Counted from the first letter of the stretch, positions 1 through 7,199 are shown. The stretch: 64,000 nucleotides of DNA from Cohnella sp. AR92 (GCF_003990975.1 NZ_RZJR01000001.1:461733-525732), one strand, 5' to 3'. Translations and numbers: made by a program. The notes: generated from the letters alone by a model not told the origin.

Positions 1-426
1 TATAGGCTGAAGGACGTGATCGTTCCTTTCCTTCAGTCGCAAGGCCATGAGATCATCGATATGGGCTGCAGCTGCGCGGATTCCGTCGATTATCCGGACT
101 ACTCGGTTCCGGTATGCGAAGCGGTCGTCCGCGGGGAAGCGGAACGCGGCATCCTGATCTGCGGCACCGGAATCGGAATGTCGATCGCGGCGAACAAGGT
201 TGCGGGCATTCGCTGCGCGCTCGTGCACGATCTGTTCTCGGCCAAAGCGACCCGCGAGCACAACGACACGAACGTGCTGGCGATGGGCGAACGGGTCATC
301 GGGCCCGGAGTCGCCGAGGAGATCGTCCGCATCTGGTTGGACACCCCGTTCTCGCAGGGAGAGCGCCATGTCGGGCGGATTAACAAAGTGAAAGCTTTGG
401 AATCGCAGGCGGCGGGCACTCGTTAA
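1..426 (+). CDS. rpiB: Ribose-5-phosphate isomerase B, 5' end cut by window
   Basis: RpiB/LacAB family sugar-phosphate isomerase, interconverting ribulose-5-P and ribose-5-P in the cytosolic pentose phosphate pathway. The reading frame is already open at base 1 (YRLKD, the usual sequence just after the first ten or so family residues), so only a short N-terminal piece lies outside the window. The GTG at 16 is internal, not the start. The family motif CGTGIGMSIAANK is present, with the catalytic Cys near visible residue 54, followed by the HNDTNVLAMGERVIG block. The stop overlaps the next ATG by one base (TAATG), so the two genes are translationally coupled. rpiB-ywlG-glyA is also the order in Bacillus subtilis. 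Confidence 0.93.
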   Translation, partial: YRLKDVIVPFLQSQGHEIIDMGCSCADSVDYPDYSVPVCEAVVRGEAERGILICGTGIGMSIAANKVAGIRCALVHDLFSAKATREHNDTNVLAMGERVIGPGVAEEIVRIWLDTPFSQGERHVGRINKVKALESQAAGTR

Positions 427-1073
427 TGGATACGACGGGAAGGGATTCGTCCATCGCCGATCAGGTGGAGACCGCTCTGACGGAGCTGGTCGAAGCGGGA
501 GCGATCAAGCCGGGGAGGAGAATCGTCTTCGGGGTCAGCACCAGCGAGGTGCGGGGCCGGAGGATCGGAACCTCCGGAGCCGAGGAGATCGCCGCGCAGA
601 TCTACGAAGGCGTGGAGCGCGTTCGTTCGAAGGCGGGCTTCCACGCGCTGTGGCAATGCTGCGAGCATCTCAACCGGGCGGTCGTTACCGAGCGCGAGCA
701 GGCGGAGAAGATGGGCTGGACGATCGTCTCCGCGGTGCCGGTCCGCAAGGCCGGCGGTTCGATGGCGGCCTACGCTTACCGGAAGCAAGCCGATCCTTGC
801 TTGGTCGAAGCGGTCCAGGCGGACGCCGGCTTCGACATCGGCGAGACGCTGATCGGCATGCACCTTAGGCCGGTTGCCGTTCCGGTTCGCCCTTCCGTTC
901 CGTGGATCGGGCAGGCCCGGCTGACGATGGCCTACTCGCGGCCGAAGCTGATCGGCGGTGAACGGGCGGTCTATCGCATGGAAGAAGAGACCGGAACCAA
1001 CGGCGCCGGGTCGACGAACGAACCGGATCCGTCTTCGGGCTCGAACGCTGCCGATAACGGCACTTGCGACTAA
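426..1073 (+). CDS. ywlG: UPF0340/YwlG family protein
   Basis: 215-residue protein of the YwlG (UPF0340, TIGR01440) family, whose biochemical function is not established. Recognisable family blocks are the N-terminal helix, FGVSTSEVRGRRIGTSGAEE near residues 37-56 and the ECEHLNRA-like segment CCEHLNRAVV. Family members are usually about 180 residues. Here a hydrophilic tail of about 35 residues (Asn/Ser/Gly rich, roughly 180-215) is added, with no domain I recognise. The ATG overlaps the rpiB stop by one base, so it is read from the same mRNA. The conserved position before glyA suggests a role near central carbon or one-carbon metabolism, but that is inference from context only. Confidence 0.85.
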   Translation: MDTTGRDSSIADQVETALTELVEAGAIKPGRRIVFGVSTSEVRGRRIGTSGAEEIAAQIYEGVERVRSKAGFHALWQCCEHLNRAVVTEREQAEKMGWTIVSAVPVRKAGGSMAAYAYRKQADPCLVEAVQADAGFDIGETLIGMHLRPVAVPVRPSVPWIGQARLTMAYSRPKLIGGERAVYRMEEETGTNGAGSTNEPDPSSGSNAADNGTCD

Positions 1074-1146
1074 CGGACGCTCGAGTTAAAGGAAATGTAT
1101 GTGATTTTTCGCGTTTAATCGGCGCAAAATAACGAGAACCAGAGAT

Positions 1147-1264
1147 TATATTCGAAAAATCATATAGAAACAGGCTGTTTCTCTGGAAAACGGGCAATTG
1201 TGTATGAATTTTCATGTACAACGCGCCATTTAGCCGGTTTTCTGAGAAATATATTCGAAAAATC
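1147..1264 (+). repeat. Pair of 15-bp direct repeats in the glyA leader
   Basis: The 15-base sequence TATATTCGAAAAATC occurs at 1147-1161 and again, identically, at 1250-1264, within the 292-base gap between ywlG and glyA. The gap is clearly AT-richer than the flanking genes. The centre TTCGAA is itself palindromic. The two copies could be operator half-sites for a regulator of glyA. They do not match the PurR box arrangement that controls glyA in B. subtilis well enough for me to name one. I found no convincing -35/-10 pair here. Confidence 0.5.
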
Positions 1265-1365
1265 GAATCCATTGGCCAACCCGACCGACTTAGAGAAGAT
1301 TGGACATTCCGTTTGTTCACATTATTCACTATTCAAAGCTACGACCAAATAGGAGGAACTTACCC

Positions 1366-2613
1366 ATGGAACAATTGCGCAATCAAGATCCCGAGATCGT
1401 CAAGGCTCTTAACCTGGAGCTGGGCCGCCAACGCAACAACCTGGAGCTGATCGCTTCGGAGAATATCGTCAGCGAAGCCGTCATGCAAGCAATGGGCACG
1501 GTTCTGACGAACAAGTACGCGGAAGGCTATCCGGGCAAGCGTTACTACGGCGGCTGCGAGTACGTCGACATTCCGGAAGAGATCGCCCGCAACCGCGCGA
1601 AGGAGCTGTTCGGCGCCGAGCATGCGAACGTTCAGCCCCACTCCGGCGCTCAAGCGAACCTTGCCGTCTACCTGGCGGCGCTGAAGCCGGGCGATACGGT
1701 TCTCGGCATGAACCTGGCGCACGGCGGCCACCTGACGCACGGCAGCCCGGTCAACGCTTCCGGCTTGCTCTATAACTTCGTGGCTTACGGCGTCAACGAG
1801 CAAACGTTCCGCATCGATTACGACGAAGTGCGCAAGCTTGCCTTCAAGCATCGTCCTCGCCTGATCGTTGCCGGCGCTTCCGCTTACCCGCGCACGATCG
1901 ACTTCGAGACGCTGGGCAAGATCGCGCAAGACGTGGGCGCCCTCTTCATGGTCGATATGGCGCACATCGCCGGACTGGTAGCCGGCGGCCAGCACCCGAG
2001 CCCGGTTCCGCATGCGCACTTCGTCACGACGACGACGCACAAGACGCTTCGCGGACCTCGCGGCGGCATGATCCTGTGCCGTCAGCCGTGGGCTGCGGCT
2101 ATCGACAAGGCCGTATTCCCGGGAACGCAAGGCGGTCCGCTGATGCACGTGATCGCATCGAAGGCGGTTGCTCTCGGCGAAGCCCTTCAGCCTTCCTTCA
2201 AGGAATATGCGGCTAACGTCGTGAACAACGCGAAGGTGCTGGCCGACACGCTGCTGGCCGAAGGCCTCAACCTCGTGTCCGGCGGCACGGACAACCACCT
2301 CATGCTGGTCGATACCCGCAACCTCGGCATCTCCGGCAAGGATGCGGAGCATGTCCTGGACTCCGTCGGCATCACGGTCAACAAGAACGCCATTCCTTAC
2401 GATCCGACGAGCCCGTTCGTCACGAGCGGCATCCGGATCGGCACGCCGGCCGTCACTTCCCGCGGCATGGACGCGGAAGCGATGAAGACGATGGGCAAGA
2501 TCATCTCGCTGACGCTGAAGAACTCCAAGGACGAAGCGGTGCTGGCGCAAGCCCGCGGCATGGTCAGCGCCCTGAGCGATCAATTCCCGCTGTACCCGGG
2601 CCTGTCTTACTAA
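1366..2613 (+). CDS. glyA: Serine hydroxymethyltransferase
   Basis: 415 residues, the normal length for GlyA. A PLP-dependent cytosolic enzyme converting serine and tetrahydrofolate to glycine and 5,10-methylene-THF, the main source of one-carbon units. The Schiff-base lysine lies in [14 protein letters not shown] (Lys226, the same number as in the Geobacillus stearothermophilus enzyme). The N-terminal [11 protein letters not shown] and YYGGCEYVD blocks and HSGAQAN are intact. The start at 1366 is chosen because an AGGAGG site lies at 1351-1356, nine bases upstream. In-frame codons further upstream lie in AT-rich leader without a ribosome site. It is followed by a terminator, so it does not run into the next gene. 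Confidence 0.97.
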   Translation: MEQLRNQDPEIVKALNLELGRQRNNLELIASENIVSEAVMQAMGTVLTNKYAEGYPGKRYYGGCEYVDIPEEIARNRAKELFGAEHANVQPHSGAQANLAVYLAALKPGDTVLGMNLAHGGHLTHGSPVNASGLLYNFVAYGVNEQTFRIDYDEVRKLAFKHRPRLIVAGASAYPRTIDFETLGKIAQDVGALFMVDMAHIAGLVAGGQHPSPVPHAHFVTTTTHKTLRGPRGGMILCRQPWAAAIDKAVFPGTQGGPLMHVIASKAVALGEALQPSFKEYAANVVNNAKVLADTLLAEGLNLVSGGTDNHLMLVDTRNLGISGKDAEHVLDSVGITVNKNAIPYDPTSPFVTSGIRIGTPAVTSRGMDAEAMKTMGKIISLTLKNSKDEAVLAQARGMVSALSDQFPLYPGLSY

Positions 2614-2657
2614 GGTCTCGATCCCTTATTGCATTCTGAAGCTCTTCGCGAGCTTTC

Positions 2658-2696
2658 GCCCTCTGTTCGGCCGTACGCGCCGGACAGGGGGCTTCT
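2658..2696 (+). terminator. Rho-independent terminator of glyA
   Basis: Stem GCCCTCTGTTCGGC (2658-2671) pairs with GCCGGACAGGGGGC (2679-2692), with two G-U pairs and a 7-base loop, followed by a short T-rich stretch (TTCTT). Confidence 0.75.
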
Positions 2697-2777
2697 TAAT
2701 GCGACAAGAACCCGGAATGCGCATGTCACCTAATCCGAAGGTGGAGAATAGGATGACATCGCGAGGCGAATTTGCGA

Positions 2778-2807
2778 TTGACGCTGCCGTTTGGCAAAAG
2801 GTATACT
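2778..2807 (+). promoter_or_regulatory. Sigma-A promoter of the c-di-AMP riboswitch transcript
   Basis: TTGACG at 2778-2783 and TATACT at 2802-2807 are separated by 18 bases. Transcription would begin near 2813-2815, immediately before the conserved 5' strand of the riboswitch aptamer. That fits a leader-controlled transcription unit independent of glyA. Confidence 0.75.
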
Positions 2808-2810
2808 AAG

Positions 2811-2944
2811 ATTACGCTTAATTTCGGGCGACTTGCCTGGAAGCGGGGGAACCAATCTTAGGGGCGAATTGCATCTTGCTTCGGTGAGAGAGCATAGGGG
2901 ACCATCTTACCCGAGTCCGTCAGCTAACCTCGTAAGCAGTAGAT
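2811..2944 (+). ncRNA. Cyclic di-AMP riboswitch (ydaO/yuaA class) aptamer
   Basis: The conserved ydaO-class signatures appear in order: CGCTTAAT near 2815, GCGGGGGAACCA near 2842, GGGGCGAAT near 2861, and CAGCTAACCTCGTAAGC at 2921-2937. The last element is almost invariant in this class. CCATCT (2902-2907) can pair with AGATGG (2941-2946) to close the 3' part. The class binds c-di-AMP and usually turns expression off, commonly of K+ or osmolyte transport and wall-remodelling genes. Here the downstream gene is a KamA-like protein. Identification is by eye; a covariance-model search (Rfam ydaO-yuaA) would settle the boundaries. Confidence 0.88.
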
Positions 2945-2997
2945 GGGTCAATCAATCACATTTTATTCAACTTATTGACCCTGTTTAAGGGTCTTTT
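2945..2997 (+). terminator. Riboswitch expression platform: antiterminator/terminator 1
   Basis: GGGTCAAT (2945-2952) is perfectly complementary to ATTGACCC (2974-2981). GACCCT (2977-2982) pairs with AGGGTC (2988-2993), followed by TTTT at 2994-2997. The two helices share bases 2977-2981 and cannot coexist. The first two G of the antiterminator arm (2945-2946) also belong to the AGATGG arm that closes the aptamer. Ligand binding would therefore sequester them, break the antiterminator and release the terminator, which is an OFF switch. Confidence 0.75.
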
Positions 2998-3008
2998 CTG
3001 CGTTCTAC

Positions 3009-3060
3009 GGACCCTATGCTGGCTAAGCGCACCGTTGCCCTGCCGCCCAGGGTCCTTTTG
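3009..3060 (+). terminator. Second terminator in the riboswitch leader
   Basis: GGACCCT (3009-3015) pairs with AGGGTCC (3049-3055), followed by TTTT at 3056-3059. This second hairpin lies between the switchable terminator and the coding start at 3117. The gene is thus guarded by two consecutive terminators carrying nearly the same stem sequence. Confidence 0.65.
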
Positions 3061-3116
3061 TATCTTCGGAAGGAGCAGAGGCGGGACAATCACTTGGACA
3101 AGGAGGATGATGCAAG

Positions 3117-4163
3117 ATGACATGTCCACATGATTTCGCGCAGAACGGTCTCGGCGAGCAAGCGGACGGCTTCGAGCCTGCGATGATCGAATCGCCGCAA
3201 GCGGAGACGTTCGAAGAATGGAATGAAGCCGATAGAGTCGATACGCCGCCGGATCTCCCTAGAGAGCCGGTTGCCTATCTGCACGTAAACCGTTCGACCG
3301 TGCTACTGAGAAACTTGGAGACGGCCGACCTCTCGGACGCCATGTCCTATATTCGCAGCCATAAACCGATCAATCATGTTCATCTGGCCGGCTCGGATTG
3401 CTTCCGGCTGCCGCGCGGGCGGCTGGAGGAGATCGTCGCCTCCCTCCGGCAGATCGACCATGTGCAGATGATTCGCCTGCATTCGCGGGTGCCGATCTCG
3501 GAGCCTTCCCGCATCAACGGCAACAAGGCGCTGCTCGACCTGATCGGACTTCATTCCAAGCCGGGGAAGAGCATCTACATGATGGTCAAGATCCGGCACC
3601 CGAAGGAGATTACGGACGAGGTTATCGCGGCTTTCCGAGCGTTGCATGAAGCGGGGGCCAATCTGATCGCGGAGATTCCGATGCTTCGAGGGGAGAACGA
3701 TAGCGCCGATACGCTGTCCCAGCTCATGAATCTGCTGACTCGGGCGAGCGTGATTCCTTACCAATTCATCTTGGAGCGGCCGGCGCAGGGGCAGGAGGAG
3801 CAGGCGCTCGATCTGGCTCGGGCTTACCGGTTGACGGAAGCGGTGAAGACGAGGACGATGGGACTCGGAAGAAGAATTCGCCTCTCGCTCGTTCGCACGG
3901 ACGGGTTGATGGAAGTGCTCGCCGTCGAGGACGGCAAAGCTTATATCAAGTGGCATTCTTCTCCGGAGGAAGTCGGCGGCCGGTTCCTGATCGTAGACGC
4001 CGATAAGCAATCGCTATGGGCGGACGATTGGGAGCAGGCGGCGTCCAGCGCGGACGAAGAGGAATCCGGGCCGAGGAAGCCCGCGGCCGATATCGAATTG
4101 AGGCCGGGCTACTTGCCGAGCAAGAAGTCGTACCTCAAAACCCCGCATGAAATACCCGATTAA
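3117..4163 (+). CDS. KamA (lysine 2,3-aminomutase)-like protein lacking radical-SAM cysteines
   Basis: 348 residues. From about residue 57 to 240 it follows the barrel of lysine 2,3-aminomutase: HVHLAGSD for the glycine-rich strand, LRQIDHVQMIRLHSRVPI for LREIPHVEIVRIGSRTPV, HPKEITDEV, and MLRGEND for LLRGVND. The segment that should hold CxxxCxxC is replaced by HVNRSTVLLRN, and only two Cys occur in the whole protein, so no 4Fe-4S cluster of the usual kind can form. The PGGGGK motif that supplies the PLP lysine is also absent. N- and C-terminal parts are charged and unfamiliar. Start: AAGGAGG at 3100-3106 with ATG at 3117. Expression is governed by the c-di-AMP riboswitch. The function is unknown; a binding or regulatory pseudoenzyme is my inference. 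Confidence 0.72.
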   Translation: MTCPHDFAQNGLGEQADGFEPAMIESPQAETFEEWNEADRVDTPPDLPREPVAYLHVNRSTVLLRNLETADLSDAMSYIRSHKPINHVHLAGSDCFRLPRGRLEEIVASLRQIDHVQMIRLHSRVPISEPSRINGNKALLDLIGLHSKPGKSIYMMVKIRHPKEITDEVIAAFRALHEAGANLIAEIPMLRGENDSADTLSQLMNLLTRASVIPYQFILERPAQGQEEQALDLARAYRLTEAVKTRTMGLGRRIRLSLVRTDGLMEVLAVEDGKAYIKWHSSPEEVGGRFLIVDADKQSLWADDWEQAASSADEEESGPRKPAADIELRPGYLPSKKSYLKTPHEIPD

Positions 4164-4203
4164 AACTTATGCTAGAAGGCGGAAGCCTTCGCTACTCGCA
4201 GAG

Positions 4204-4238
4204 CTCCTTCGGCATCCAACGGTGACGAAGGAGTTTTT
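4204..4238 (+). terminator. Rho-independent terminator of the KamA-like gene
   Basis: CTCCTTCG (4204-4211) pairs with CGAAGGAG (4226-4233), followed by TTTTT. Confidence 0.85.
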
Positions 4239-4250
4239 GCTTGCTTGAAA

Positions 4251-4279
4251 CGAAACCCTTCGATTTCTTGAGCGTATTA
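4251..4279 (+). promoter_or_regulatory. ECF (sigma-W-like) promoter of the pspA operon
   Basis: CGAAAC at 4251-4256, exactly 16 bases, then CGTATTA at 4273-4279. This fits the sigma-W-type pattern TGAAAC-N16-CGTA except for the first base. In B. subtilis the pspA homologue is a sigma-W target, which supports the reading. It starts just after the previous terminator. Confidence 0.65.
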
Positions 4280-4328
4280 CGCTGTATAAGAAACGGGGAA
4301 AACAATCCCCTAGGGAGGAAAATGAACA

Positions 4329-4994
4329 ATGGCAATCTTCAAGAGGCTTCGCGACCTTACGATGTCCAATATCAATGCGCTTATCGACAAGGCAGAGGAT
4401 CCGATCAAGATGACGGATCAATATTTGCGGGATATGCAGGAGGACCTCGAGGAAGCGGAGAAGGCGGTAGCCGCCCAGATCGCTCTCGAGAAGAAGTTCA
4501 AGCAGCTGTACGAAGAGCAAGCGGCTCTCGTTCAGAAGCGCGACGAGCAAGCGAACATCGCGGCTCAGAACAAGAACATCGATCTCGCCAGACGCGCCCT
4601 TGAAGAGAAGAAAGGCGCCGAACAGAAAGCCTCCGAATACAAAGCCAGCTGGGATCAGAACAAAGCGGCCGCCGACCGGCTCCGCGAGAAGCTCGACGAG
4701 ATGCGCAAGCAATTCACCGAGCTGAAGAACAAGCGGGAGACGCTGGTTGCGCGCGCGAACGCCGCGAAGGCGCAAGCCGAGATCAACAAGGCGATGTCGG
4801 GCTTCGGATCCGATTCCGCGCTCTCCGGCCTGAAGCGGATGGAAGAGAAAGTGCTTCAGATGGAAGCCCACGCGGAAGCGACCGAAGAGCTCAGCGGATC
4901 GAAGGGCAAGTCGCTGGACGAGGAATTCGAAGCGCTGGGCAAGGACAAAGCGGTCGAAGACGAACTGGCCGCCCTGATGAAGAAGTACGAATAA
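4329..4994 (+). CDS. pspA: PspA/IM30 family membrane-protecting protein
   Basis: 221 residues, typical of PspA/LiaH. The N-terminal amphipathic segment (MAIFKRLRDLTMSNINALID) is followed by a continuous alpha-helical coiled coil from about 25 to 190, rich in Glu, Lys, Gln and Ala. Such proteins form ESCRT-III-like assemblies on the inner face of the membrane and counter leakage during envelope stress. AGGGAGGA at 4312-4319 precedes the ATG at 4329. It is the first gene of a set with DUF350, DUF4178 and DUF4247 proteins, a grouping that recurs in Bacillales and other phyla. Regulation by an ECF sigma factor is suggested by the promoter at 4251. Confidence 0.93.
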   Translation: MAIFKRLRDLTMSNINALIDKAEDPIKMTDQYLRDMQEDLEEAEKAVAAQIALEKKFKQLYEEQAALVQKRDEQANIAAQNKNIDLARRALEEKKGAEQKASEYKASWDQNKAAADRLREKLDEMRKQFTELKNKRETLVARANAAKAQAEINKAMSGFGSDSALSGLKRMEEKVLQMEAHAEATEELSGSKGKSLDEEFEALGKDKAVEDELAALMKKYE

Positions 4995-5000
4995 GAAGCG

Positions 5001-5020
5001 ACCCCCTCGGGGGTTTCTTT
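5001..5020 (+). terminator. Small hairpin after pspA
   Basis: ACCCC (5001-5005) pairs with GGGGT at 5010-5014 and is followed by a T-rich stretch. The stem is short. It is likely a partial terminator that reduces read-through from pspA into the membrane-protein genes rather than a full stop. Confidence 0.5.
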
Positions 5021-5060
5021 CTTTATGATTATTTGACGCTGTCGAAGGGGAGACCTCTCA

Positions 5061-5465
5061 TTGACGTTTAACGAGATCCTGGGAACGCTGGTATGGACCG
5101 CCGCCGGCGCCGTGCTGCTGTTTATTCTGATGACCATCGACGCCATGTTCACGAAGTATCGCGACCTCGAAGAGATGAAGAACGGCAACACGGCCGTGAC
5201 GGTCCGTTTCGTGCTGAAGCTCGCCGCGCAAGGGTATATTCTGTCCCGGTCGATCGTCACGTCGGACGATCTGTGGGAAGCGCTGCTCGTCTCCTTCATC
5301 TCGTTCGTTATCCTCTTTATTCTGGAAGGGATCGTGGAGGCGGTACTGAAGGCTCTCGCCGATCTTCGGCTGGACGAAGGCGTGAAGAAGGGCATCGTCG
5401 GTTACGGCCTGATCGCCGGATCGTTGCACGGCGTCGGTGCGCTGATTATCGGCGCATGCCTGTAA
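5061..5465 (+). CDS. DUF350 (YjfL family) membrane protein
   Basis: 134 residues with hydrophobic segments at about 5-27, 43-64, 72-98 and 108-133, matching the DUF350 family of small four-helix integral membrane proteins of unknown biochemical role. The start is TTG at 5061, with GAAGGGGAG at 5044-5052 as ribosome site; no ATG or GTG fits better. Its neighbours (PspA upstream, DUF4178 downstream) make an envelope-maintenance function likely. That is inference from context, since no catalytic motif is visible. Confidence 0.82.
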   Translation: MTFNEILGTLVWTAAGAVLLFILMTIDAMFTKYRDLEEMKNGNTAVTVRFVLKLAAQGYILSRSIVTSDDLWEALLVSFISFVILFILEGIVEAVLKALADLRLDEGVKKGIVGYGLIAGSLHGVGALIIGACL

Positions 5466-5490
5466 CGGCGCGCGGGAAGGAGGACCGAGC

Positions 5491-6003
5491 ATGAGCTTGT
5501 TTCAGAGAGTGAAGAACCTGTTGAAGAAGCCGGAGCCGCTGAAGCCGGAACGAAGCGTTCTTACGCTTGGCCCGGGAGACGTCATCGAGGTGTCGCTGGT
5601 TACGTATCAGATTACGGGAAGGACGAGGCCGGTTAACCGCGATGCGGTGTGGCTCACGCTCCGCGACGGAGCGGATATTCGCTATTTAAGCATCGAGGAG
5701 AGGGAGCGCACGATCTATGGCCTCTTCTCCGTTATCGACGGACGCCTCGATTCGGTGGATGAGGTGCCGACGGAGATCGAACTGGACGGCGTCCAATATT
5801 ATTTGGACGAGCAATTCTATTCCCGGATTCTGGACGACGGCAGCACGCCGTTCTCCTCCGCCGGGGGGGATCTGCACGTCTGGAATTACCAGTCGGACGG
5901 GCGCAAGCTGCTGAGGATCGAGTGGCAGAACGGCCGATTCATGCTGTATGAAGGGGAATCGATTCTTCCTGCGGACGTCGAGTGGCTCCGGGGAGGCTCT
6001 TGA
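5491..6003 (+). CDS. DUF4178 domain protein
   Basis: 170 residues, soluble, no signal peptide. After a basic N-terminal helix (FQRVKNLLKKPEP) comes a beta-rich DUF4178 domain: LTLGPGDVIEV near 25-35 and a WLTLRDGADIRYLSIEERE strand pair near 55-73, ending in a YEGESILPADVEWLR segment. The function of DUF4178 is not established. It is commonly encoded beside PspA, DUF350 and DUF4247 genes, as here. AAGGAGG at 5477-5483 precedes the ATG at 5491. Its stop overlaps the start of the next gene by one base (TGATG), so the pair is translationally coupled. Confidence 0.82.
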   Translation: MSLFQRVKNLLKKPEPLKPERSVLTLGPGDVIEVSLVTYQITGRTRPVNRDAVWLTLRDGADIRYLSIEERERTIYGLFSVIDGRLDSVDEVPTEIELDGVQYYLDEQFYSRILDDGSTPFSSAGGDLHVWNYQSDGRKLLRIEWQNGRFMLYEGESILPADVEWLRGGS

Positions 6004-6782
6004 TGGAGTCCCGTCGCCGCAAGTGGACTTCCTGGATTCATCTGTCCGTCATTCTTGCGCTTGTCGTTACGCTGCTGTCGGCATGCGGAACCGTCAACGT
6101 CGAGGAGAGTTACCCGCTTGAATCCGTGAACGGAAGCGGCAGCACGACTTCGTATGTCTATCGGGCAGCCGGGCAGACGGTTCCCGAGGTGGCCGCGGAG
6201 CTCGCGGCCAAGCAGAAGCCGCAGCAGCAATCCCCCGAGGACGAGGAGCGGATGTTCCTTGTCTACTCGGATCAGGTCATCCACGTTCAGAAGGATGAGA
6301 GCCATCCGGAAGACACGCTGATCGAAGTCGACAGCAAGGATTATGTGCGCCAGAACTACAGCCCGTCCTTCTTGGAGGGCTATCTGCTCGCGAGCTTTAT
6401 CGGCAGCTTGTTCGATTCCGTGCCGTCCCGGAGCTATGGCGACTACCGGGGCTACGGAAGCCAGACGACGAAGCCGCCGAAGACCGGCACGTACCGCGCT
6501 CCGACGGCCAGCGACACCAAAGCCGCGCCTCCGATGACGGTGACGAGGAAGGGGTCTATCTTTAAACGAGGGACTTCTTCCGACGGAGGGGGAGCGGGCT
6601 CGGACGGCCTCTTCGGCAAGAAGCCGCAGGATTATTCGAAGAGCTCCGGGACGTCCGGGAGAATTACGCGCAACAAGAACGGCGGCTCGGGCAGCTCCGG
6701 CTCTTCCGGTTGGCTGAATCCGCGCAAGTCTTCTCCGAGGACGAAATTCGGAGGCTCGGGACGAATATCCAGACGAAGGTGA
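6003..6782 (+). CDS. DUF4247 lipoprotein
   Basis: 259 residues from the ATG at 6003, which overlaps the upstream stop; an earlier in-frame codon at 5982 would lie deep in that gene. A lipoprotein signal peptide ends in LLSAC near residue 28, so the mature protein should be lipid-anchored to the outer face of the membrane. The central part is the DUF4247 domain (VPEVAAELAAKQKPQQQSPE to SFIGSLFDSVPSRSYGDY). The last 110 residues are Gly/Ser/Lys/Arg-rich and probably disordered, a basic tail that could bind anionic wall polymers (inference). Last gene of the PspA-associated operon, followed by a strong hairpin terminator. Confidence 0.82.
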   Translation: MESRRRKWTSWIHLSVILALVVTLLSACGTVNVEESYPLESVNGSGSTTSYVYRAAGQTVPEVAAELAAKQKPQQQSPEDEERMFLVYSDQVIHVQKDESHPEDTLIEVDSKDYVRQNYSPSFLEGYLLASFIGSLFDSVPSRSYGDYRGYGSQTTKPPKTGTYRAPTASDTKAAPPMTVTRKGSIFKRGTSSDGGGAGSDGLFGKKPQDYSKSSGTSGRITRNKNGGSGSSGSSGWLNPRKSSPRTKFGGSGRISRRR

Positions 6783-6797
6783 CGGCTAACAACAAAA

Positions 6798-6835
6798 GAG
6801 GTGCGGCGGGATTTTCTCCTGCCGCACCTCTATTT
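6798..6835. terminator. Bidirectional terminator
   Basis: GAGGTGCGGC (6798-6807) pairs with GCCGCACCTC (6821-6830). A TATTT stretch follows on the + strand; on the minus strand the stem is followed by TTTTGTT. It lies between the converging DUF4247 gene and the minus-strand gene at 6879-7199 and can serve both. Confidence 0.85.
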
Positions 6836-6878
6836 GCATGGTTTTTGAAACCGCGGAGAAGGATAAACATGGCAGCAA

Positions 6879-7199
6879 TCAGATGAGGAGCGTTATAACC
6901 AGAAGCTCGAAAAGGACTAGCGTGGTGATGGCGGCGGCCTGATAAGGGTTGTAGAAACGCTGCCCATCCGGCGCGCTCTGCGGCGGCTGAGTCATCAGAT
7001 GAAGGTGGCAGCCGTCCGTTCCGACGATCACTCCTTCATACGTATGCCCGTCGATCGTCTGAACTCGGACGGGGCGGTTGTAATGCCGGCCGCACAGCTC
7101 GGAGAGATGCCGGCGGTTCTTCTTCACTTGTTCGACCCAAGGGTTCTCGGCTTTGTAAAGGACGGTATGGCTTCCTTGGTTGACGCTTCTGACGCTCAT
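6879..7199 (-). CDS. Small hypothetical protein with SH3/Sm-like strand pair and C-terminal membrane segment
   Basis: The only minus-strand gene I accept. 106 residues from the ATG at 7199, chosen because GGGAGG (7207-7212, read on minus) lies seven bases away; another ATG at 7205 is too close to that site. The N-terminal half is basic (VKKNRRHLSELCGRHYNRPV). It is followed by VRVQTIDGHTYEGVIVGTDG, which resembles the first strands of Sm-like or other small beta-barrel domains. The last 20 residues (AAAITTLVLFELLVITLLI) are a hydrophobic tail. I do not recognise a named family. It could be a membrane-tethered RNA- or wall-associated protein, but no function can be assigned. Confidence 0.65.
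   Translation of the reverse strand: MSVRSVNQGSHTVLYKAENPWVEQVKKNRRHLSELCGRHYNRPVRVQTIDGHTYEGVIVGTDGCHLHLMTQPPQSAPDGQRFYNPYQAAAITTLVLFELLVITLLI

Noticed and set aside
2791..2988. 65-codon open frame overlapping the riboswitch
   Set aside because: Begins upstream of the transcription start and runs through the aptamer and terminator; no ribosome site.
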